Below are positions 16,767-23,206 of a stretch of DNA of 64,000 bases, piece by piece. How positions within the stretch are numbered: position 1 is the first letter of the stretch; each line of letters opens with the position of its first letter. The stretch is from NCBI RefSeq assembly GCF_030719215.1, contig NZ_CP120983.1, positions 4,712,001 through 4,776,000 on the forward strand, written 5' to 3'. The DNA is from Streptomyces sp. Alt3. Its GTDB lineage: Bacteria; Actinomycetota; Actinomycetes; Streptomycetales; Streptomycetaceae. The notes beneath the pieces were generated by a model that had not been told where the DNA came from, did not search any database, and worked only from the letters and a program-made list of their open reading frames with translations. Made by a program: the position numbers and the translations under genes.

Positions 16767-17255
16767 TCAGGAGGGCTCGACCAGCGGCTTGGCCATGCAG
16801 ATGCTGCTGTCGTACGTGCGGTAGTGGCCGAACTTCTCGCAGACCGTGTAGCCGCTCGACGTGTACAGCGCGATCGCCTCGGGCTGCTGGTCCCCGGTCT
16901 CCAGGACCATGCGGGTCCGGCCTGCGGCGCGTGCGTCGGCCTCCAGGGCGGCGAGGACACGGCGCGCGAGGCCCCGGCCGCGGCCCTCGGCGATCACGAA
17001 CATGCGCTTGATCTCGGCGTCGCCGTCGGAGTAGCCCTCCGGGTTCCGCTCCTGGCTGCGCCAGCCGCCGGTGGCCAGCGGACGGTCCTGCTCGTCGTAG
17101 GTGAGCAGATACAGCCCGTGCGGGGGGTCGAACATGGTGGCGTCGAGCGGTGTGACGTCGCCCTCGTCGCCGTAACGCTCGGCGTACTCGAGCTGCACCA
17201 AGTCGTTGAGTTTCACGGCGTCGGGGTGATCGAACGGCCGCGGCTGGATATTCAT
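16767..17255 (-). CDS. GNAT N-acetyltransferase
   Basis: A 162-residue acetyltransferase with the acetyl-CoA loop VIAEGRGRGLARRVLAALE and the following RTRMVLETGDQQPEAIALYTSSGY segment, the classic GNAT motif A/B arrangement. Substrate unknown. Start ATG 17255 is preceded on its own strand by TACCAT 7 nt upstream, suggesting leaderless expression from a promoter only about 30 nt from that of exonuclease III. Confidence 0.9.
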   Translation of the reverse strand: MNIQPRPFDHPDAVKLNDLVQLEYAERYGDEGDVTPLDATMFDPPHGLYLLTYDEQDRPLATGGWRSQERNPEGYSDGDAEIKRMFVIAEGRGRGLARRVLAALEADARAAGRTRMVLETGDQQPEAIALYTSSGYTVCEKFGHYRTYDSSICMAKPLVEPS

Positions 17256-17262
17256 GCGGATA

Positions 17263-17268
17263 ATGGTA
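17263..17268 (-). promoter_or_regulatory. -10 box (TACCAT) of the GNAT gene, leaderless type
   Basis: Read on the minus strand, TACCAT ends 7 nt before the ATG at 17255. Confidence 0.45.
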
Positions 17269-17290
17269 CATGTATGCGCACGCCCCGCGT

Positions 17291-17303
17291 AGGTACTGTA
17301 CCT
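17291..17303. promoter_or_regulatory. Palindrome over the exonuclease III -10 box
   Basis: AGGTACTGTACCT is a perfect 13-bp palindrome (6-bp arms, central T). It contains the -10 box TACTGT (17294-17299), which ends 6 nt before the ATG at 17306. A protein bound here would block the promoter. Confidence 0.55.
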
Positions 17304-17305
17304 GG

Positions 17306-18124
17306 ATGCTGACTGTTACCACCGTGAACGTGAACGGGATCCGTGCCGCCGCGAAGAAGGGCTTCGTCGAGTGGCTGGGGCGGACCGAGGCCGAGGTGAT
17401 CTGCCTCCAGGAGGTCCGCGCGGAGGCGCAGCAGCTCCCGGAGGAGGTGCGTGAGCCCGAGGGCTGGCACGCCGTGTACGCCCCGGCGGCGGCAAAGGGG
17501 CGTGCGGGTGTGGGCATCCTCACGCGGCGCGCGCCGGAGCGTGTCCAGATCGGGTTCGGCGGGTTCGAGGTGCCGGGGAGCGAGGAGTTCGACACCTCCG
17601 GCCGCTACGTCGAGGTGGATCTCCCCGGGGTGACGGTCGCCAGCCTCTACCTGCCGTCCGGTGAGGTCGGCACGGAGCGGCAGGAGGAGAAGGAGCGCTT
17701 CATGGCGGCCTTCCTTCCCTATCTCCAGGGGCTGAAGGCGCGGGCCGCCGCCGGCGGTCGTGAGGTGGTGGTCTGCGGCGACTGGAACATCGCCCACCGC
17801 GAGGCCGACCTCAAGAACTGGAAGTCCAACAAGAAGAACTCCGGCTTCCTCCCCGAGGAGAGGGAGTGGCTGACCCGCGTGTTCGACGAGGCGGCGTACG
17901 TGGACGTGGTCCGCGCGCTGCATCCGGAGCAGGATGGCCCTTATTCCTGGTGGTCCTACCGAGGCCGGGCCTTCGACAACGACGCGGGCTGGAGGATCGA
18001 CTACCAGGTGGCGACCCCGGGCCTCGCCGGGCGCGCGGCGAAGGCGTGGGTGGAGCGTGCCGCCACGCACGGCGAGCGGTGGAGCGACCACGCGCCGGTG
18101 ACGGTCACCTACGAACGGCCGTGA
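17306..18124 (+). CDS. Exodeoxyribonuclease III (ExoA/XthA type AP endonuclease)
   Basis: A 272-residue Mg-dependent AP endonuclease / 3'-5' exonuclease for base-excision repair. All family motifs are visible: TVNVNGIRAA at the N-terminus, ICLQEVRAE (metal-binding Glu), GRYVEVDL, VCGDWNIAHRE (catalytic Asp and Asn, about residue 160), a WWSYR segment and the C-terminal SDHAPV with the catalytic His. ATG 17306 is used because the conserved N-terminus begins there and a -10 box ends 6 nt before it, giving a leaderless transcript. It is followed immediately by a long terminator hairpin. Confidence 0.95.
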   Translation: MLTVTTVNVNGIRAAAKKGFVEWLGRTEAEVICLQEVRAEAQQLPEEVREPEGWHAVYAPAAAKGRAGVGILTRRAPERVQIGFGGFEVPGSEEFDTSGRYVEVDLPGVTVASLYLPSGEVGTERQEEKERFMAAFLPYLQGLKARAAAGGREVVVCGDWNIAHREADLKNWKSNKKNSGFLPEEREWLTRVFDEAAYVDVVRALHPEQDGPYSWWSYRGRAFDNDAGWRIDYQVATPGLAGRAAKAWVERAATHGERWSDHAPVTVTYERP

Positions 18125-18169
18125 CGCACCGGTACGTACGCCCGTGACGTACCGGCCGGTGCGTCACGG
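18119..18169 (+). terminator. Long terminator hairpin after exonuclease III
   Basis: Outer arms of 10 bp (18119-18128 with 18160-18169) and inner arms of 9 bp (18129-18137 with 18147-18155) are all perfect; an extra CCGG at 18156-18159 forms a bulge next to another CCGG. The stop codon of the gene lies inside the left arm. Confidence 0.8.
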
Positions 18170-18217
18170 TGTCCGGCCTGTTCGGTGAAGGCGCTGGATC
18201 GGCCGGTGCGCCCGCTC

Positions 18218-18223
18218 TACGGT
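18218..18223 (+). promoter_or_regulatory. -10 box (TACGGT) of the ABM-fold gene, leaderless type
   Basis: TACGGT ends 6 nt before the ATG at 18230; no Shine-Dalgarno lies between. Confidence 0.45.
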
Positions 18224-18229
18224 GACGCC

Positions 18230-18610
18230 ATGAGCGCTCACTCCTCAGAGCCTGTCGCGCCCGTCGAGGCCCCTGAACCGCCCTACTACGTGGCTGTCTT
18301 CACCGTGGTCCGCACTCCGAGCCAGGACGGCTACGGCGAGACCGACGCGCGCATGGAGGAGCTGGTGAAGGGCATCCCCGGGTATCTGGGGATGGACCAC
18401 GCGCAGACGCCCGGCGGGCTGGGCATCACCGTCGGGTACTTCCGTGACGCCGACGCGCTCACGGCGTGGCGGACCCACGCCGAGCACCGTGAGGCGCAGG
18501 AGCGCGGGCGGGCCGAGTGGTACGAGAGCTACACGCTGCACGTGGCGAAGGTGGAGCGGAGCCACACGTTCGTGCGTCCCCCGGCGCCGCAGGGGCCGAC
18601 GGCGGGCTGA
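18230..18610 (+). CDS. Antibiotic biosynthesis monooxygenase (ABM) fold protein
   Basis: A 126-residue dimeric alpha-beta barrel (ABM) protein: YYVAVFTVVR, GYLGMDHAQ, GITVGYFRDADALTAWRTHAEHREAQERGRAEWYESYTLHVAKVE is the typical heme/cofactor-free monooxygenase-like pattern, with conserved Trp and His before the last strand. Such proteins range from heme degraders to uncharacterised household proteins; function here is unknown. The ATG at 18230 is preferred over an upstream GTG because of the -10 box. Confidence 0.88.
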   Translation: MSAHSSEPVAPVEAPEPPYYVAVFTVVRTPSQDGYGETDARMEELVKGIPGYLGMDHAQTPGGLGITVGYFRDADALTAWRTHAEHREAQERGRAEWYESYTLHVAKVERSHTFVRPPAPQGPTAG

Positions 18611-18635
18611 CCCGCGTCACTCCTGGGGTCCGGCG

Positions 18636-19310
18636 TCATTCCCCGGGCCCGTCCGGGGTCTTGTCCTCACGCAGTCTGCGGTCCAGAGCCATCGACAGCT
18701 CGGCGTCGACCACCGCGTGTGCGAGCGTGCGCAGTTGCTCCGGATCGCTGTCGGCGGTGTGGGTGCGCAGGACGCGTACGAAGAGGTCGGCCAGGGCGTC
18801 GGCGTGCTCACGCACCTGGCGGCCCGAGGAGAGCACGGCGTCGAGCGGGACGCCGGCCCGTACCAGTTCGGACGAGGCGTCCAGGAGACGCCGGCTGATG
18901 TGGACGATCTCGTCGCCGTCGATCCCCAGGTAGCCAAGCTCCATGGAGGCGGAGAGGTTCTCCGCCGTGGCCTGGTCCTTGAAGTAGTCGGCGAGTTGCT
19001 CGGGTGTGAGCCGGACCGGGGTCTCCTCGGTGGGTTCGCCCAGGCCCAGGACCTCGGCGACGTCGCGGCCGCTGTCGAAGGTGGCGGCGAGGTCGGCGAT
19101 GCCGTTGAGGGTGTGGCCCCGTTCCAGCAGGCCCGTGATGGTGCGCAGCCGGGCCAGGTGGTGGTCGTCGTACCAGGCGATGCGGCCCTCGCGGCGGGGT
19201 GGCTGGATCAGGCCGCGCTCCCGGTAGAAGCGCAGGGTGCGCACGGTGATGCCGGCCTCCTCGGCCAGCTCCTCCATGCGGTACTCACGGTGCTCGCGTC
19301 CTTCAGCCAC
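18636..19310 (-). CDS. MerR family transcriptional regulator
   Basis: A 224-residue MerR protein: winged helix-turn-helix YRMEELAEEAGITVRTLRFYRERGLI (about residues 10-35), then RIAWYDDHHLARLRTI and GHTLNGI, and a C-terminal effector domain of about 130 residues with no metal-binding cysteines, so it probably senses an organic ligand. The GTG at 19310 is preceded on its strand by TAGGGT 6 nt upstream. It is divergent from the monooxygenase-hydrolase-SDR operon, the likely target. Confidence 0.9.
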   Translation of the reverse strand: MAEGREHREYRMEELAEEAGITVRTLRFYRERGLIQPPRREGRIAWYDDHHLARLRTITGLLERGHTLNGIADLAATFDSGRDVAEVLGLGEPTEETPVRLTPEQLADYFKDQATAENLSASMELGYLGIDGDEIVHISRRLLDASSELVRAGVPLDAVLSSGRQVREHADALADLFVRVLRTHTADSDPEQLRTLAHAVVDAELSMALDRRLREDKTPDGPGE

Positions 19311-19316
19311 CCCCGC

Positions 19317-19322
19317 ACCCTA
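19317..19322 (-). promoter_or_regulatory. -10 box (TAGGGT) of the merR gene, leaderless type
   Basis: On the minus strand TAGGGT ends 6 nt before GTG 19310. The palindrome at 19328-19338 lies just upstream of it. Confidence 0.4.
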
Positions 19323-19327
19323 TGTTG

Positions 19328-19338
19328 TACCGCCGGTA
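19328..19338. promoter_or_regulatory. Putative MerR operator (TACCG-C-CGGTA)
   Basis: A perfect 11-bp palindrome in the 136-nt region between the divergent regulator and monooxygenase genes, close upstream of the regulator's -10 box. A classical 19-bp-spaced MerR promoter for the operon could not be identified. Confidence 0.4.
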
Positions 19339-19446
19339 ACTTTCCTCGTCCCGCCCCCTACCCATCGGTACGGAGCTGCTCTACCCTCCCAACCATGCCA
19401 GTGATTGCTGGCAGAGTCGTGGCACGTACCGCGGGGAGGCGGCAGC

Positions 19447-20966
19447 ATGGCCCAGCACGAGCACGTACGAGTGGCGGTGATCGGATCCGGATTCGGGGGA
19501 CTCGGAGCCGCGGTCCGCCTCCGTCGCGAAGGCATCACCGACTTCCTGGTCCTCGAACGCGCCGGTTCCGTCGGCGGCACCTGGCGAGACAACAGCTACC
19601 CGGGCTGCGCCTGCGACGTACCGTCCCACCTGTACTCGTTCTCGTTCGCGCCCAACCCCGACTGGCCGCGCACCTTCTCCGGACAGCAGCACATCCGCGC
19701 CTACCTGGAGCACGTGGCCGACACCTTCGGGCTGCGCCCGCACATCAGGCTCGACCACGAAGTCACCGTCATGCGCTGGGACAACGACGAGCTGCACTGG
19801 GTGATCGAGACGGCCAACGGCTCCACGATCACCGCCGACACGGTCGTGTCCGCCACCGGGCCGCTGTCGGACCCGAAGCTGCCGGACATCCCCGGGCTGG
19901 CCGACTTCCCCGGCAAGGTCTTCCACTCCGCGCAGTGGGACCACGACTACGACCTGAGCGGCAAGCGCGTCGCGGTGATCGGCACCGGCGCCTCCGCGAT
20001 CCAGATCGTCCCGGAGATCCAGCCGAAGGCCGGCTCACCCTCTTCCAACGGACCCCGCCCTGGGTGATGCCGCGCATGGACCGTGCCATCAGCGGCGCCG
20101 AGAAGTGGCTGCACAGGGCGCTCCCCCTCACCGCCACCGCGCGCCGCGGACTCCTCTGGGGGATCCGGGAGTTGCAGGTGGGGGCCTTCACCAAGCATCC
20201 CAACCAGCTCGGGCTCGTCGAGTCGATAGCCAAGTCCAACATGGCGCGTGCCATCAAGGACCCCGCCCTGCGGGCCAAGCTGACGCCCTCGTACCGCATC
20301 GGCTGCAAGCGCATCCTGCTCTCCAACGCCTACTACCCGGCGCTCGCGCAGCCGAATGTCGACGTGGTCGACTCCGGTCTGTCCGAGGTGCGGGGATCGA
20401 CCCTGGTCGGGTCGGACGGCTCGGAGACCGAGGCCGACGTGATCGTCCTCGGCACCGGATTCCATGTGACGGACATGCCGATCGCCAGCCGGGTCGTCGG
20501 CGCCGACGGCATCACCCTCGCCGAGTCCTGGAAGGACGAGATGCAGGCGCTGCGGGGTGCGACCGCCGCGGGCTTCCCCAACTGGATGACGATCATCGGC
20601 CCCAACACGGGGCTCGGGAACTCCTCCATGATCCTCATGATCGAGTCCCAGCTGAACTACATGGCCGACTACCTGCGCCAGCTGGACGTCCTGGGGGGCC
20701 GCGCCGCACTCGACGCGAGGCCCTCCGCCGTCGGCGCCTGGAACCGGCGGGTCCAGGAGCGGATGAAGCGGACCGTCTGGAACACCGGGGGCTGCACCAG
20801 CTGGTACCTCGACGCCAACGGCCGCAACACCACGGTCTGGCCGGGCACGACTGCCGAGTTCCGGCGGGCCACCCGATCGGTCGACCTCGGTGAGTACGAG
20901 GTCGTCCGTCCCCCCGCACTCACCCGAACCGCGGCGCAGGCCGTGACCGAGGAGGCCGCACGATGA
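19447..20966 (+). pseudogene. Baeyer-Villiger-type flavin monooxygenase, frameshifted
   Basis: Two reading frames together encode a complete FAD/NAD(P)H monooxygenase of about 506 residues. The first frame (19447 to about 20030) has the FAD motif GSGFGGLGAAVRL, the FPGKVFHSAQW fingerprint and the NADPH motif VIGTGASAIQIVPEI; it then runs to a stop at 20067. The remainder, from RLTLFQRTPPWV to the end, is intact in the frame starting at 20031. Comparison with the expected reading suggests loss of 4 nt where a CCGG unit is normally repeated. A strong ribosome-binding site (GGGGAGG, 7 nt) precedes ATG 19447, and the end overlaps the hydrolase by 4 nt. Either a real inactivating deletion or an assembly error. 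Confidence 0.88.
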
Positions 20967-21916
20967 GCCGGCTGACGCAGGCGGCGGACATGTCCGCACC
21001 CGTGCCCGTACGCGAGCTGAGTGTCGTCTCGGCCGACGGTGCGCGCGTCCACGTCGAACTGCACGGGCCCGAGGACGCGCCCGCCGTGGTCCTGGCCCAT
21101 GGCTGGACCTGCAACACCCGCTTCTGGGACGCGCAGGTGCGCGATCTGGCGGTGGACCACCGGGTCGTCGTCTACGACCAGCGGGGCCACGGCCGCAGCC
21201 CCGAGGCCGGCCCCGGCGGATACAGCACGCGCGCACTGGCCGACGACCTCGAAGCGGTTCTCGAAGCCACGCTCGAACCGGGGCGGAAGGCGGTGCTCGG
21301 CGGGCACTCCATGGGCGGGATGACGCTGATGGCGGCCGCCGGACGTGACGCCGTACGGGAGCACGGGGCGGCCGTGCTGCTGTGCAGCACCGGCAGCTCG
21401 CGGCTGACGGCCGAGTCGCTGGTGCTCCCGCTGCGGGCCGGTGCCCTCCGGACCCGGATGACCGCGGCGGTGCTCGGCGCGCGTGCGCCCCTCGGGCCGG
21501 TCAACGCGGTTTCGAAGATGATCCTCAAGTACGCCACGATGGGACGTGGTTCTGCCCCGGAACGCGTGGATATCTGTGCCAGGATCGTGCATGCGTGTCC
21601 CCGCGGGGCACGTGTCGCCTGGGGGCACGTGCTCGCGGAGCTGGACCTGGAGGCGCGGCTGCGTGAGCTGCGGCTGCCGACCGCGGTGATCGCGGGTACG
21701 GAGGACCGGCTGACGCCGCCCGTGCACGCGAGGGCCGTCGAGGCGGCGCTGCCGCACAGCCTCGGGCTCACCGAACTGGCGGGCATGGGGCACATGACAC
21801 CGGTCGAGGCGCCCGAGGTGGTCACGGCGAAGCTCCGCGAGCTGGTGGCCTCGTACGTCACTCTTGAAGGTGCGGGCAGCACGGCGGAAGCCGTGAGCGA
21901 GGAGGAGGTCGCATGA
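20963..21916 (+). CDS. Alpha/beta hydrolase (operon with monooxygenase and SDR)
   Basis: A 317-residue serine hydrolase: HGW oxyanion motif (residues 46-48), DQRGHGRS, nucleophile elbow GGHSMGG (Ser116), acid Asp248 (TEDRLTPP) and base His277 (GMGHMTPVE). It is translationally coupled to the monooxygenase before it and the SDR after it, both by ATGA overlaps. A Baeyer-Villiger enzyme followed by an esterase is a standard pair for converting a ketone to an ester and then hydrolysing it; the gene order also resembles mymA-lipR-sadH. Confidence 0.9.
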   Translation: MSRLTQAADMSAPVPVRELSVVSADGARVHVELHGPEDAPAVVLAHGWTCNTRFWDAQVRDLAVDHRVVVYDQRGHGRSPEAGPGGYSTRALADDLEAVLEATLEPGRKAVLGGHSMGGMTLMAAAGRDAVREHGAAVLLCSTGSSRLTAESLVLPLRAGALRTRMTAAVLGARAPLGPVNAVSKMILKYATMGRGSAPERVDICARIVHACPRGARVAWGHVLAELDLEARLRELRLPTAVIAGTEDRLTPPVHARAVEAALPHSLGLTELAGMGHMTPVEAPEVVTAKLRELVASYVTLEGAGSTAEAVSEEEVA

Positions 21917-22797
21917 GCGGCAGGCGCAGTCTCGAAGGACAGGTCGTCGTCGTCACGGGCGCGGCGCGGGGAGTGGGCGAACTGCTGGCCCGGAAGCTCT
22001 CGGCGCGGGGCGCCACGCTGGCGCTGGTCGGCCTGGAGCCGGACGAGCTGAAGAAGGTCTCGGAGCGGCTGCACTCCGAGAGCGACCACTGGCACGCCGA
22101 CGTCACCGACCACGTGGCGATGAGCCGGGTCGCCGAAGAGGTCAAGCAGCGCTTCGGGAAGATCGACGTCGTCGTCGCCAACGCCGGTGTCGCCACCGGG
22201 GGGCCGCTCGTCGACTCGGACCCGGAGGCGTGGCGGCGGGTCATCGAGGTGAACCTGATAGGCGGCGCGGTCACCGCGCGGGCCTTCCTGCCGGTGCTGA
22301 TGGAGAGCCGCGGCTACTTCCTGCAGATAGCGTCGCTGGCCGCGATCACCCCGGCGCCGATGATGAGCGCGTACTGCGCGTCCAAGTCCGGCGTGGAGGC
22401 GTTCGCCCACTGTCTGCGCGGCGAGGTCGGCTACCGGGGCGTGAAGGTCGGGGTCGGCTATCTGTCCTGGACCGACACCGACATGGTGCGCGGCGCCGAC
22501 GAGGACGACGTCATGCGGGAGTTGAGGCAGCGGCTGCCGTGGCCGACGAACCGCACCTACCCCCTGGGCCCGGCGGTCGACCGGATCGTGGCGGGGATCG
22601 AACGGCGCTCCGCGCACGTCTACGCCCAGTGGTGGCTGCGCGGGATGCAGTCGATCCGGGGGTACCTGCCGACGGTGATAGGGACCGTGGGGCAGCGCGA
22701 GATGAAGCGCTTCGGGCCCCGGCTCGACGGCGTCGGCAAGGGGCTCGTGGGGGCCGGAGGACGGGCCGATCAGACGGAGCGCGTCCAGGGCGGATGA
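21913..22797 (+). CDS. Short-chain dehydrogenase/reductase
   Basis: A 294-residue SDR with the cofactor motif VVVTGAARGVGE near residues 12-23, NAG in VVVANAGVATGG, and the catalytic Ser141, Tyr154 and Lys158 (YCASK). The C-terminal extension with QWWLRGMQSIRGYLP is like that of membrane-associated SadH/SDR proteins. Third gene of the operon, coupled by ATGA. It would supply or use the alcohol/ketone pair of the pathway; the substrate is not known. Confidence 0.91.
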   Translation: MSGRRSLEGQVVVVTGAARGVGELLARKLSARGATLALVGLEPDELKKVSERLHSESDHWHADVTDHVAMSRVAEEVKQRFGKIDVVVANAGVATGGPLVDSDPEAWRRVIEVNLIGGAVTARAFLPVLMESRGYFLQIASLAAITPAPMMSAYCASKSGVEAFAHCLRGEVGYRGVKVGVGYLSWTDTDMVRGADEDDVMRELRQRLPWPTNRTYPLGPAVDRIVAGIERRSAHVYAQWWLRGMQSIRGYLPTVIGTVGQREMKRFGPRLDGVGKGLVGAGGRADQTERVQGG

Positions 22798-22883
22798 TCG
22801 AAATGCGGTGAATGTCCGGGTGTGTAAGTCTGAGCGAGGTCCCACCGGGGCCGACCCCACGCACCCACATAGGAGTGAACAGC

Positions 22884-23093
22884 ATGGGTATCGCAGACCA
22901 GTTCAAGGACAAGGCGCAGGAGCTCGCCGACCAGGCCAAGCAGCAGAAGGCGGGCGGCAAGCGGCCCGAGGCGCGCGAGCGCTCCGCCGGCCGCCCGGAG
23001 CGTGCCCAGGACCAGGCGCAGGGCCGTCGGCCCGAGGCGCGGGACCGGGCGCGCGACGCCGGCGAGCAGGCGCGTGAGCGCTCCGAGCGCTGA
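22884..23093 (+). CDS. Small hydrophilic stress-type protein
   Basis: A 69-residue, highly charged protein beginning MGIADQFKDKAQELADQAKQ and continuing as Arg/Glu/Ala/Gln-rich sequence without hydrophobic segments; probably helical or disordered, similar in character to CsbD/LEA-like stress proteins. AGGAG lies 8 nt before ATG 22884 and third positions are strongly G/C, so it looks genuinely coding. Function unknown. Confidence 0.75.
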   Translation: MGIADQFKDKAQELADQAKQQKAGGKRPEARERSAGRPERAQDQAQGRRPEARDRARDAGEQARERSER

Positions 23094-23124
23094 CGGCCGA
23101 CGCGTCTGACGTCCGCGGTCTGTT

Positions 23125-23153
23125 GGGGCGTACCCGGGTGCCGGGTACGCCCC
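23125..23153. terminator. Bidirectional terminator hairpin
   Basis: A perfect 13-bp stem with a 3-nt loop between the small hydrophilic gene and the convergent protease gene, followed by TTCT. Confidence 0.85.
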
Positions 23154-23206
23154 TTCTCGTGCGTCCAGGGCCGGTTGAACCTGCCCCGGAGGGGCGGCCC
23201 GGCAGG

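Noticed and set aside
18444..19446. N-terminal 330-codon extension of the downstream monooxygenase frame
   Set aside because: Lies opposite the MerR gene and is not protein-like; only the part from about 20031 belongs to the monooxygenase.
20020..20045. Programmed ribosomal frameshift in the monooxygenase gene
   Set aside because: No slippery heptamer or downstream pseudoknot was seen, and a simple CCGG-unit deletion explains the change.
9300..22797. Secondary-metabolite gene cluster suggested by oxidoreductases, hydrolases and regulators
   Set aside because: No polyketide synthase, NRPS, terpene or RiPP core genes; the genes are in several independent transcription units.
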